Source of the DNA: SZUA-365 sp964635845
GTDB lineage: Bacteria > Bacteroidota > Ignavibacteria > SZUA-365
Direction: 5' to 3'
Length of the DNA: 64,000 bases
Assembly: GCA_964635845.1 (NCBI GenBank)
Contig: CAZWNO010000006.1
Location: forward strand, 14,438-78,437
A model generated the notes under the pieces. That model ran no database searches, had not been told where the DNA came from, and worked only from the letters and a program-made list of their open reading frames with translations. Made by a program: the position numbers and the translations under genes. This document shows, one piece after another, positions 40,526-49,411 of this stretch. Position 1 is the first letter of the stretch. Each line of letters begins with the position of its first letter.

Positions 40526-40846
40526 CGAGCACGAGCACGAGGACGAGAACGTGGACGTGTACGTGGACGTGGACGAGAACGAGCACGAGTACCAGGACGT
40601 GGACGAGGACGTGAATACGTTGAAGCGATGTTCGGGGAAACAGCGAGGTTTTCGTGCACGAGCACGTGCACGTGCACGTGACCGAATCACGAACGAAGTC
40701 GCATCACCTCACGTACTCGTACTCGTGCTCGTACTCGTGCTCGTGCTCGTGCGCGTGCTCGTGCTCGTGCTCGTGCTCGTACTCGTACTCGTGCTCGTGC
40801 TCGAAGACGGCGCGCTGGGGCGCGCCGTTCCCTGCTCGTGCTCGTC
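40526..40846 (-). repeat. Hexamer-array element E2 abutting the cytochrome-porin stop codon
   Basis: In gene sense (minus): it begins at the base after the stop of the 40847 gene with GAGCAC words and a hairpin (ACGGCGCGC/GCGCGCCGT, about 40807-40828), then more GAGCAC/GAGTAC words. A conserved core follows (about 40627-40712, containing CGAGGTTTTCGTGCACGAG on the plus strand), then complementary GTCCTC/GTGCTC words. The arms can pair. Core and hairpin are shared with E3; the hairpin is shared with E1. Confidence 0.85.
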
Positions 40847-42058
40847 CTAAAATCCCGAAACAAATCCCACCGACACCCGCGGCGTTTCCTCCTCGAGGTC
40901 GTAGGTGACCTCGCCGATCAGACGCAGGTTGCGCGCGAGAAGGCGGCCGGCGCTGAGCGTCGCGGTGTGGTATTTGAGCGCACTGTCCTTGTCCTCGGTC
41001 ATGTTGTAGAGGCCGATGAACGACCACTTCGAATCGGGTCCGCCGGGCAGGTACACCAGCTCGGCCATGATGCCGTCCATCGTGTTTTCGCGCAGCGAGG
41101 TACCCTGCGGGGCGGCATACGGCAAGTCGCTGTCGATGCGGTGCAGGTACTGTGCGTTGAGTTCGATGTACTCGTTGCCGATGGTGAGGTCGGGACCGAA
41201 GTACGTGACGGTGTTCTTCACGTCGGAGATCTGCGACGCCCCGCCTTCATAGGAGAAGAGCACGTCGCGGAACAGCTCCTCGCCCTGATAATAGAAGCCA
41301 CCGATGCGCACTGGACCGACGCTCTGCGAGGCGCGGAAGGCGAACGCCTTGCCGTTGTCGATGTCGAAGACCTTGTTCACCGCTTCACCGATGCCGTTGC
41401 CGTTGAGCGCCTGCGCGACGAGGTCGAGTCCGAAATCGAAACCGTAGCCGAGAATGACACCGCGGTCGTAGGTCAGATTGGCATGGGACCAGGCGGGACG
41501 CATGCGGTAAACCTCATAGTCCTCGAGGGTGAGGCGCAGCTCGCGTTTGAACAACGGATCGCAGACCTGGAACTGTCCGATCGTGAGATCGAGATTGCTG
41601 CCGAAGAGATCGTTGAAGTAGACGAAGGCGTCTTCGAGTCCCGTGACCTCGCCGCGCTCGTTCATGTAGAAATACATGTAGTAGCTGACGTCCTCGGTCA
41701 CGGGTCCCCCGCTCAGCAGCTTCACACCATAAGGCGCCTGGAAATCAAACTTCCCCGCATCGCGCTTCGCATACTGCAGGAAGCCGTCGAAGCGCACTGC
41801 GATCGGAAAGAAGCGGTGCAGCAGAAGCATGTCGTCGCCCGTCTCGACGTATGTGCGCGGCGGTTCCGGTGCGTCCGGCAGGCGGAACGCGTTGGCGGCG
41901 AAATCCTCGCCATAGGGCTTCAGCTTCGGCACCGAACTGTGACAGGTCGAACAGCTGACGTTGTACTTCCGCGCGAAAGCGGGGATGGCGGTCGCAGTCC
42001 GCGGCAGTGCAAGCAGCACGATGAGGGCGGAGAGCAGGAAGGTACTGATTCTGTTCAT
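40847..42058 (-). CDS. Outer-membrane porin-like protein with single N-terminal c-type heme motif
   Basis: 403 aa. Signal peptide (to TATA about residue 23), then a CxxCH heme site (CSTCHSSVPKLKPYGEDF, about 36-40), then a beta-barrel-like region with alternating short strands to a terminal Phe (RVSVGFVSGF). Barrel proteins with one heme at the periplasmic mouth occur in porin-cytochrome conduits. The five-heme cytochrome gene lies upstream in the same direction with repeat E3 between, suggesting a joint role in electron transfer across the outer membrane. Confidence 0.78.
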   Translation of the reverse strand: MNRISTFLLSALIVLLALPRTATAIPAFARKYNVSCSTCHSSVPKLKPYGEDFAANAFRLPDAPEPPRTYVETGDDMLLLHRFFPIAVRFDGFLQYAKRDAGKFDFQAPYGVKLLSGGPVTEDVSYYMYFYMNERGEVTGLEDAFVYFNDLFGSNLDLTIGQFQVCDPLFKRELRLTLEDYEVYRMRPAWSHANLTYDRGVILGYGFDFGLDLVAQALNGNGIGEAVNKVFDIDNGKAFAFRASQSVGPVRIGGFYYQGEELFRDVLFSYEGGASQISDVKNTVTYFGPDLTIGNEYIELNAQYLHRIDSDLPYAAPQGTSLRENTMDGIMAELVYLPGGPDSKWSFIGLYNMTEDKDSALKYHTATLSAGRLLARNLRLIGEVTYDLEEETPRVSVGFVSGF

Positions 42059-42096
42059 CGTAGAACCTGGAGGTTATTATTGATCAGTCGAGTTTT

Positions 42097-42445
42097 CGAG
42101 CACGAGCACGAGGACGAGGACGAGGACGTGTACGAGGACGTGTACGAGGACGAGGACGTGAGTAATTCCGTTGTGGCGGTGTCTGGGGAAACAGCGAGGT
42201 TTTCGTGCACGAGCACGTGCACGTCTCCGAATCAGGAACGAAGTCGCATCACCTCACGTGCTCGTGCTCGAAGTTGGCGCGCTGGGGCGCGCCGTTCCCA
42301 GCTCGTATACGTGCTCGTGCTCGTGCTCGTCCTCGTGCTCGTGCTCGTGCTCGTGCTCGTCCTCGTGCTCGTGCTCGTCCTCGTCCTCGTCCTCGTCCTC
42401 GTGCTCGTGCTCGTGCTCGTCCTCGTGCTCGTGCTCGTGCTCGCC
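42097..42445 (-). repeat. Hexamer-array element E3 between the cytochrome and cytochrome-porin genes
   Basis: Same design and orientation as E2: it starts right after the TAA stop of the 42446 gene with GAGCAC/GAGGAC words, then the hairpin GGCGCGC/GCGCGCC (about 42276-42293), the conserved core (about 42182-42259, GGGGAAACAGCGAGGTTTTC on the plus strand), then complementary words ending near 42100. It leaves about 38 bases before the start of the porin gene. Confidence 0.85.
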
Positions 42446-43810
42446 TTAATAGTCCACTGCCTCGAACCAGCTTTCGGCGCGATTGATGAACTCGGACTTC
42501 ATTTCCTCGGCGGGGACGCCAAGGTACTCGCCGACGGATTGGATCAGGCGCCGGTACTGCAATTCCGCGACGATGCGGACCTTGCCCAGCGGGAGATTCG
42601 CGGGAAGCTTCCAGGTGTAGGTCTCGAGCTTCGTCTCGCGCGGACCGATGCGGTAATCCGCGCCCAGCCGCGCGGTATTCCACTGTGCGATGGTCATGCG
42701 GTCCTGCGGATCGAAATATGCCATGCGGAACACCCGGTCGCCCTCGTGCGGAAGCGCATCGCGCGCGAGGCCCTTGAAATCCGGAGTACTCATCATCATG
42801 CCCATGTCCTGGAACGCGAGTGCATTGGATGAGATTGTATATTCCTCACCTTCAAATCCTTTTTTATCGACCGGCAGGTGGTAGCTCTTCCCGTTCGCAT
42901 CGATCGCGGTGACGGTGAGCCAGAGCTGCCGTTCCTCGACCGAACCCGAGGGAATCTTGTGTCCCGCCTTGTGATTGTAGCAGGCCACGGTGATGCGCAA
43001 CTGTTCGCCGGGCACGACCTCGCGCACGTCAGGGTATACCGCCACCTCGACCGCTCCCGCAAGCCGCGCGGGCGTATGCGCGCCGGTGAACAGATGCTGC
43101 GCGACGTCGTCGTGATCCTTGGACATGATGGAATTGCGTCCTTTCGCTGGCGGCATGTGGCAGTCCTGGCAGCGCACACCCTCGCGGCTGTAGGGACCTT
43201 CCTTCCACTCCAGGTGCGTGCTCTTCACCCACACGCCGAAGGGATTCTTCTCGTTGTGACAGCTGCCGCAGAGGTCGGGCGAGACAATGAAGTCATGCTT
43301 CGTCGTCAGGTGATGCGGGGATTCGACGCCCTCGCGGTTGCCGCGCTTGGTGCGGCCGGGTTCGACGGTGAAGCTGAAGTTGAACGGCGGCTGTTCTCCC
43401 GTGCCGGTGATGGTGTGGCAGAGGTCGCAGGAGACGCTTTCATCCGCGCGCGAACCGGTGAACGGTTTCGGCGGCGGCACCTCGCCCGTGATGAAGGCCA
43501 GCGGCGCGTGGCAGCCGTTGCATCCCTCCTGCACGGGATCGAACTTCGGATCGACCTTTCCGTGCGGCACGGCGAGCTTGAAATACTCGATTTCATCCCA
43601 CGCATGCGTATAGGCCTGCGACATCATGGCCTGCTCGTACTGCCGCGCGAAATCCTTGTGGCAGCTCGCGCAGCGCAGCGGTTTTTCGAAGAGATCGTAA
43701 TTGCCGCTCCCCTTGAGCCCATCTCCGAACTTCGCGCTCTGCGTCCATGCGGGGACCGCGAAAGCCATGAAGAGCAGCAGCAGAAACATCGTGCGGAGTG
43801 TCGTACCCAT
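42446..43810 (-). CDS. Five-heme c-type cytochrome
   Basis: 454 aa from MGTTLRTMF, fixed by GGAGG before it. Signal peptide to about AWTQ. Five CxxCH sites: CASCH, CNGCH, CDLCH, CGSCH and CQDCH, plus a C-terminal beta domain with YNHKAGHKIPSG, a motif of the cytochrome c554/hydroxylamine-reductase-like group. Exported, probably periplasmic or outer-membrane associated. The neighbour at 40847 is a heme-bearing porin, so the pair may form a respiratory electron conduit. Terminal acceptor unknown. Confidence 0.9.
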   Translation of the reverse strand: MGTTLRTMFLLLLFMAFAVPAWTQSAKFGDGLKGSGNYDLFEKPLRCASCHKDFARQYEQAMMSQAYTHAWDEIEYFKLAVPHGKVDPKFDPVQEGCNGCHAPLAFITGEVPPPKPFTGSRADESVSCDLCHTITGTGEQPPFNFSFTVEPGRTKRGNREGVESPHHLTTKHDFIVSPDLCGSCHNEKNPFGVWVKSTHLEWKEGPYSREGVRCQDCHMPPAKGRNSIMSKDHDDVAQHLFTGAHTPARLAGAVEVAVYPDVREVVPGEQLRITVACYNHKAGHKIPSGSVEERQLWLTVTAIDANGKSYHLPVDKKGFEGEEYTISSNALAFQDMGMMMSTPDFKGLARDALPHEGDRVFRMAYFDPQDRMTIAQWNTARLGADYRIGPRETKLETYTWKLPANLPLGKVRIVAELQYRRLIQSVGEYLGVPAEEMKSEFINRAESWFEAVDY

Positions 43811-44009
43811 CGTATCCTCCGGAAGGTGCGTGTCGGCAATGCGCATATCGGATCGTTCCATCCGATTACTTTCATAGCACGAACTTACGTGTTTTCCGCA
43901 TTAAATGCCTGCCGGAGCCAATAACTTTTCGGGATTTGAATTTGGTGTTATTCTTCGTACAATTCGGCCATTCGGCTCTTATTCACGGCATAAACAGACG
44001 GAGGAAACA

Positions 44010-44690
44010 ATGAGACGATTCCTTATCACCGTGCTGCTGCTCTCGAACGTCATCATGCTTTCCGCGCAGGAGGCGCCTGACGGCGACAAGGAGAAATCTC
44101 CCTGGCGGGGGGAGTACGGAGTTATGATCGGAAGTGTGCACGTGGCGGAAATCGAGGGGATCGATCAGCCCATGGTCGGCACCACCTCGCAGTCGGGAGC
44201 GTTCATGCTCGGCCTCGAATACCGGCTGGGTGAAGACTGGTCGCTGTACGGCGGCGTGCATTTTAATTTCCGCCAGGGCCAGGCCTGGGCGAACGGCATT
44301 CCCTTCGCACTGGGGGAGAACGGTCTCGATATTCCCATCCTGCTTCGCGTCGACTCCTGGATTCCGCTCGGCATCATCCTGCCGGCCGTCGGCTTCGAGG
44401 CCAGCGCCGGTCCGTACTACGGCATGCTGTTCGGATTGACGGTGCGTGAAATTCCCGGCGTCTCCCAGCCGAAGGCCGTCGGCGCCGATGCCGATTTCTT
44501 CGACTATCACCATCTCGGCATCCTGGCGGAACTGCGTATCCGCATCCGCATTTCGGAGCGCGACGATGTCAGCGTCGGCGTCTACACCGTCCAGGATATC
44601 GTCACCTTCGGCGCCGCGGACGATCAGCCCATCGTCCCGAAATTCGAAATCGGCGGCATCTCCATAGGATTTTCCCGTCCGATATTCTGA
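44010..44690 (+). CDS. Hypothetical outer-membrane beta-barrel protein
   Basis: 226 aa from ATG 44010 with GGAGGA upstream. Signal peptide to about MLSAQ, then alternating strands rich in Gly/aromatic residues (YGVMIGSVHVAEI, FMLGLEYRLGEDWSLYGGVHFNF, ILAELRIRIRISERDDVSVGVY) and a terminal SIGFSRPIF ending in Phe, as in OmpW/porin-like barrels of eight to ten strands. No specific family. Divergent from the cytochrome gene. Confidence 0.65.
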   Translation: MRRFLITVLLLSNVIMLSAQEAPDGDKEKSPWRGEYGVMIGSVHVAEIEGIDQPMVGTTSQSGAFMLGLEYRLGEDWSLYGGVHFNFRQGQAWANGIPFALGENGLDIPILLRVDSWIPLGIILPAVGFEASAGPYYGMLFGLTVREIPGVSQPKAVGADADFFDYHHLGILAELRIRIRISERDDVSVGVYTVQDIVTFGAADDQPIVPKFEIGGISIGFSRPIF

Positions 44691-44895
44691 CGCCGGAAAA
44701 ACACCACCGCGCTCCGCGCTCCCCCGCGCGCCGCGGCTTTCTCCAGCTATACGACCGTTTGATTACCAGCACATATTTCTTCCTGATCAGGGTCTTTCTG
44801 TCCGATTTATCTTGTTTTTTGTCTCCTGACGGGGTATGTTGATTCGTACATATCCAACTCTGGTACCAATACGAAGAAACGGAATCGTACACAGC

Positions 44896-45020
44896 AGGCC
44901 GGCAGCGACGGAATGCTCCGCGTACTTGTCGATGTCGCGGATCTGCGCCCGGGCGTGTATGACTGCCGCATCACAGCGGGAGATCGAGGTTCGCGCCGCA
45001 TGGTATCAATCGTCCGTTGA
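44896..45020 (+). pseudogene. Orphan copy of the sorting-tail end of the downstream SBBP protein
   Basis: 125 bases match 47419-47543 with about five mismatches and no indels, ending in the same stop. They encode AGSDGMLRVLVDVADLRPG and the remaining tail residues, without any start or upstream domain. The following gene at 45138 is therefore flanked by direct copies of this tail at a distance of 2523 bases. Confidence 0.8.
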
Positions 45021-45137
45021 CAGGTATGAGGCCGAGGGGTGGCGCAAAGTGTCCCCCCTCGGCCACTTCCATGACAGAAAACTGAATCGCTTTTCTCCAC
45101 ACGAATCACAGAGACTGCTTGACGTCAGGAGAATCGG

Positions 45138-47543
45138 ATGAAACGTACATATTTAAATAGATGCATACTTATCATTTTTGTGGCGATGCTTGCACCCGCC
45201 TTACCTCGGGTTTCTGGCATGGCCGTATATGGACAGAACGCACCGGTGCATGATACTGATGCCCTTCAGTCCGCATATGCGTCGGCAGCGGGTCGATTTA
45301 TCGAGAATGCTGGCCAACTCGGTGATGCACTGTTCGTGGCGCAATTGGGAGAACGTGATGTCCTTTTTTACCGTGACAGCATCGTAGTTTTCCACTACGA
45401 TGAGATCCTGCGACAGGAAGATATTGACCAAACCGAGCGAGAATGCGAGAGCATCATGTCAACGAAAATGACGCATCCTCCTGACGCTCACGAAACGCTA
45501 TATCGTCGTGTTACATGTTCTCTGCACCTTTTTCCTGAACCCACATCCTTCAATCCGATTCCCAGCGGAATACGAGATGAAGTGGTCAACTATCTGATCT
45601 CCCCCACGATCACCCACCAATGCATCGGGGTGGCGACATGGGACTCTCTGCACTATCGTGATATCGATGGTTGGTACACTCTTTCCTTTTTATTCAGAGA
45701 GGGGAGGCTTTGCTGTGATGTCAAACTCAAGGAACTTGTACCTGATGCAGTAGTTGCGTTTGTCCATCGACTACAGAATGACATCAACTTGCTCATCGAA
45801 GGTCCAGAGATTCAGTCAACCCCTGCCACCGCATCCATCATAAAACCCGGCAGCATCATCTACAGCACGTATCTCGGTGGCGGTAAGCCTGAAGGGATTA
45901 CGATCGTCATACCCATGACACAAGATGAATTCCTCCTCATAGGGGGCACGAGGTCCCCGGACTTCCCGATAGCAGGAACACCTTTTGATAGCACATTCCG
46001 CGGTGATACAAGCTCCATATATTCAACAATGGTTTTTGTCACGCGAATGAATATCGCCACCAAACAGATCATATTTTCCACATATTTCGGCGGAACCGAC
46101 CTGGATGGGCTCATATCAGCTATATACCATGACGGCCATATCGTATTGGCAGGCAGCACCTGGTCCAATGATCTGCCTGTGACGGCCAACGCGTGGCAAC
46201 CAGTGTACCGAGGCAATGGTGATGGTTATATCGCCGCGTTGAACGCAACAGGTTCGGAGCTTGTCTTCTGCAGCTATATTGGCGGATCGGGAGTCGAGAA
46301 TCTCAAGGACATGAAGATCGATGCAAACGGAGATATCGTTATTACAGGGCTTACTGACTCCTGGAACTATCCCACCACTCCGGGGGTCGTGCAAAGCAGA
46401 TACGGTGGGGGCGACGACGATATCTTCGTGACCAAGTTCAACGACGACGCATCGGAACTTGTCTTCAGTACTTTCGTTGGAGGCGCGGGATGGGATGAAG
46501 GAAGAAGCCTGGATCTCACGCCCGATGGAAATATCCTTGTTGCTGGATACACGAACTCCAACGATTTCCCCGTTACGCAAGACGCGCTGTACGGCAGTCG
46601 CTTCGCCATGGACGAGGGCTGTGTTTTCATCCTTTCGCCTGATGGCAGGAGCCTGGGGTATTCGACCTACATCGCGTGGGACACACATGAGGATGCGTGT
46701 GCAGCCTCGCTTGATGAGAACGGAGTCATGACAGTCTTCGGAATCACGACCTCCGCCAATCTTCCGGTCAACGAATCTTCATTCCAGAAGCAGAAGGGAG
46801 AAGCTCCGGCGCATAATTCGACGAGCGAGGACTACTATGTACTCAAGTATCGGCTGACCGGCGGAGAGATTCTTTCATGCACGTATCTCGGGGGAAATGC
46901 ACGTGATCGTTATCCGTGGGCATTCATCTCATTACCCGGCGGAAATGTTCTCGTCGGCGGATCAGGCATTTCGAAGGACTACCCAACTACAGCGGAAATC
47001 GACTCCGCGAGTACTGATGACTACGCAATTCAGTTATCTATACTAGACTCGGAACTAGCGTCACTGTTATTCAGCATTCGGTACGGCGGGAGTGAGTATA
47101 GCTTTCTCGAGCATGCACAAATCAACAACGATCACCTCATTCTGACAGGGTTTACTCACTCCACCGACTACCCGATCACTTCGAATGCATGGCAGACCGA
47201 GTTCAGGGGTATGACCGACGCCTTCTTCACGATCATAGATATCTCCTCGGTGCTCTCGGCCAGCTCGCCTCCGCTCGTGCCGTCAACACCTGCAATCGAG
47301 GCCTACCCGCAACCGGCGGGCACGACGCTGCGTCTCGTGCAGCGATTGGAACCCGCCGCGCATGCGACGGTGACCATGCACGATTGTCTCGGACGCATGC
47401 TAAAGCGCATGAGAGCCGAGGCCGGCAGCGACGGAATGCTTCGCGTACTTGTCGATGTCGCGGATCTGCGCCCGGGCGTGTATGACTGCCGCATTACAGC
47501 GGGAGATCGAGTTTCGCGACGCATGGTATCAATCGTCCATTGA
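45138..47543 (+). CDS. SBBP-repeat beta-propeller protein with T9SS-like tail
   Basis: 801 aa. Signal peptide, then a DUF7948-type N-terminal domain (RFIENAGQLGDALFVAQLGERDV). Repeated SBBP units follow (IYSTYLGGG, FSTYFGGTDLDG, CSYIGGSGVEN, FSTFVGGAGWDEG, CTYLGGNARD, each followed by a FxxxG(S/F)T element), forming a beta-propeller. The C-terminus (IEAYPQPAGTTLRL, DLRPGVYDCRITAGD) is a type A-like sorting tail. By eye the DNA is less GC-rich than neighbours and uses more A/T-ending codons, compatible with horizontal acquisition. Confidence 0.85.
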   Translation: MKRTYLNRCILIIFVAMLAPALPRVSGMAVYGQNAPVHDTDALQSAYASAAGRFIENAGQLGDALFVAQLGERDVLFYRDSIVVFHYDEILRQEDIDQTERECESIMSTKMTHPPDAHETLYRRVTCSLHLFPEPTSFNPIPSGIRDEVVNYLISPTITHQCIGVATWDSLHYRDIDGWYTLSFLFREGRLCCDVKLKELVPDAVVAFVHRLQNDINLLIEGPEIQSTPATASIIKPGSIIYSTYLGGGKPEGITIVIPMTQDEFLLIGGTRSPDFPIAGTPFDSTFRGDTSSIYSTMVFVTRMNIATKQIIFSTYFGGTDLDGLISAIYHDGHIVLAGSTWSNDLPVTANAWQPVYRGNGDGYIAALNATGSELVFCSYIGGSGVENLKDMKIDANGDIVITGLTDSWNYPTTPGVVQSRYGGGDDDIFVTKFNDDASELVFSTFVGGAGWDEGRSLDLTPDGNILVAGYTNSNDFPVTQDALYGSRFAMDEGCVFILSPDGRSLGYSTYIAWDTHEDACAASLDENGVMTVFGITTSANLPVNESSFQKQKGEAPAHNSTSEDYYVLKYRLTGGEILSCTYLGGNARDRYPWAFISLPGGNVLVGGSGISKDYPTTAEIDSASTDDYAIQLSILDSELASLLFSIRYGGSEYSFLEHAQINNDHLILTGFTHSTDYPITSNAWQTEFRGMTDAFFTIIDISSVLSASSPPLVPSTPAIEAYPQPAGTTLRLVQRLEPAAHATVTMHDCLGRMLKRMRAEAGSDGMLRVLVDVADLRPGVYDCRITAGDRVSRRMVSIVH

Positions 47544-47589
47544 CGCGCCATTTATCGTTGTACCGCCTGGAGCGGATGAAACCTTAGTC

Positions 47590-48417
47590 TCACTCCACCC
47601 GGTACCGCCACTCACGCGTCGCGAATTTGGTCACGATGCGCGTGCGCGCATCCTCCCATTCGCCGGGAGTGACGGCGGAAGGCCGCGTGCGGTACATGCC
47701 CGCGAAGGCGGCGGCGAGACGCTCGCGCAGCACGGGGTGGGACAGTTGTGTATAATCGGACAGAGGACTCACTTTCTTCACGGCGCTCGGAACCGCCTTT
47801 CCATCCGTGCGCGGCGCGTCGAGGCGCAGCAGTCTCCACATCATCGCGCCGTCGAGCGCATGGGCCATGGTGACGTGATGCAGCACGGTGCGCCGGCGCC
47901 GGCACTGCGCCGCGCCGCCGATTTTCGCCTCGGGGGAGACGATATCGTTTATCGGACGGTAGGTCGCGGGTATGCCAAGCCCGCGCAGGGCACGGATCAA
48001 CCACATGTCGAGAAAGGCGAAGGACTGCCGGAATGAAAGTCCCTCCACCACCGCTTCCGGCACGATGAGTGAATACGTGATCGTGCGACCGGGTTCGACC
48101 ACCATCGCGCCGCCGCCGCTCACCCGCCGGGCGAACGAAAAGCCCTCGCGCAGCGCGACCGCCGGATCGATTTCCCCGGCCACGCTCTGATACGAGCCGA
48201 GGATGACCGCGCGCTCGGCCCAGTCCCACATCCGGAACGTCGGTCCGCGCCGCCCCTCCGCCACCGCATGGAGCAGCGTTTCGTCCAGGGCCAGATTATC
48301 CTCCGCCGTCCGCGGCGGATCGACGATGACGTCGAATGCGAGCGCATCCAGCCGCGCGTTGAGCGCCTGGTCCCAGGCGGTCTCGCTGAAGGAAGGGTGC
48401 CACTCGGGAACGCTCAT
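47590..48417 (-). CDS. Lipoate--protein ligase A-like (BPL/LPL) family protein
   Basis: 275 aa. Catalytic core of the biotin/lipoate ligase fold: NLALDETLL, RRVSGGGAMVV (lipoyl-AMP loop; the usual GGG.V.H has V instead of H) and the conserved lysine in PEAKIGGAAQCRRR. It could load lipoate or octanoate on E2 or GcvH proteins, in line with lpdA in the window. Octanoyltransferase (LipM-type) is an alternative. The C-terminal accessory domain is short. Confidence 0.8.
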   Translation of the reverse strand: MSVPEWHPSFSETAWDQALNARLDALAFDVIVDPPRTAEDNLALDETLLHAVAEGRRGPTFRMWDWAERAVILGSYQSVAGEIDPAVALREGFSFARRVSGGGAMVVEPGRTITYSLIVPEAVVEGLSFRQSFAFLDMWLIRALRGLGIPATYRPINDIVSPEAKIGGAAQCRRRRTVLHHVTMAHALDGAMMWRLLRLDAPRTDGKAVPSAVKKVSPLSDYTQLSHPVLRERLAAAFAGMYRTRPSAVTPGEWEDARTRIVTKFATREWRYRVE

Positions 48418-48445
48418 GAGCCGGGATGTCTCCGCAGGTCGATGG

Positions 48446-49384
48446 TCATTGCTGGTCGAACGCCTGCCGCAGCGCGGCGAGGTCGAATTTCTTCATGGGA
48501 AGGAAGGCCCGGGTCACACGTGCGATCTGTTCGGCGGTCCCGCTCCGCATCATGCTGTCCATATCGGACGGCACCACCTGCCATGAGACGCCGAATTTGT
48601 CCTTGAGCCACCCGCACTGCTCGGCTTCGGGTACGGCCGAAAGTCTCTCCCAGTAGTAGTCGATTTCCTCCTGGGTTTCACAGGTGATCATGAACGAGAG
48701 CGCCTCGTTGAACGCGAAACCGTGTTCGTGCGCGCTGTCCATCGCCGCAAACCAGACATTCTCGAGCATGAAGTCCGCGAAGAGCACGGTGCCTTCCCTG
48801 TCCGGGGACTCGTCCGCGCCGTGGCGGATCAGGTTTCCCATCCTGCAATTCCTGAACACGGACTGATAGAATTCGATCGCCTCTTCCGCCCTGCCGCAAT
48901 TTCCGCCCACGAACAGCAGGAAGGGCAGGATGGGCGGACGCGGCTCGCCCGCGGGATCAGTCAGCATCAGCTGCCACGAGAGGCCAAAGCGGTCCTGCAC
49001 CCAGCCGTACCGTTTGCTGAAGGGATATTCGCCGATCGGCATGAGCACCGTTCCGCCGGCGGTGAGTTTTTCCCAGGTCGCCTCCAGTCGCGCGCGCGCC
49101 TCGCCTTCATTCGATGGCGCCGGACCGAACTGCCGCGGATCGAAATTCACGAGGAATGAAACGGCCGGAGTGAGGCGGAAATAGGGTCCCCCGCTCATGG
49201 CCATGAATTTCTGCCGCCACAGTTCGAAGGACACGATGTCCGCATTGCCCGAGGGCGTGTCGTGAAGCACCGTGACATTCGTCACGCGCGATTCGGGAAA
49301 GAGGGATGCATAGAATTCGCTCGCTTCCCGGGCTTCGGTGTCGTACCACAGATGCGGCACGATTTTCTGCTGAATGTCTGCCAT
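48446..49384 (-). CDS. Duplicated PhnB/VOC-family protein
   Basis: 312 aa from MADIQQKIVPH. Two tandem PhnB-type vicinal-oxygen-chelate domains (about 1-150 and 155-300). Each carries the pattern W(Y/F)...A.EA..FY.S.F and ends in a W....G..W.....D...SWQ box (YGWVQDRFGLSWQLML; CGWLKDKFGVSWQVVP). Often misannotated as 3-demethylubiquinone methyltransferase; true substrates are unknown. It lies 27 bases downstream of the XRE regulator gene in the same direction. Confidence 0.85.
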   Translation of the reverse strand: MADIQQKIVPHLWYDTEAREASEFYASLFPESRVTNVTVLHDTPSGNADIVSFELWRQKFMAMSGGPYFRLTPAVSFLVNFDPRQFGPAPSNEGEARARLEATWEKLTAGGTVLMPIGEYPFSKRYGWVQDRFGLSWQLMLTDPAGEPRPPILPFLLFVGGNCGRAEEAIEFYQSVFRNCRMGNLIRHGADESPDREGTVLFADFMLENVWFAAMDSAHEHGFAFNEALSFMITCETQEEIDYYWERLSAVPEAEQCGWLKDKFGVSWQVVPSDMDSMMRSGTAEQIARVTRAFLPMKKFDLAALRQAFDQQ

Positions 49385-49411
49385 GATCTGTTTCCTATGG
49401 ATTGTCACTGT

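Noticed and set aside
40690..40850. Reading frames coding Leu-Val, Ser-Cys, Ala-Arg or His-Glu dipeptide repeats
   Set aside because: They are open in all frames only because the hexamer array lacks stop codons; no ribosome-binding site or domain.
40526..42445. CRISPR array
   Set aside because: No repeat-spacer alternation; words are 6 bases and degenerate, and no cas gene is present.
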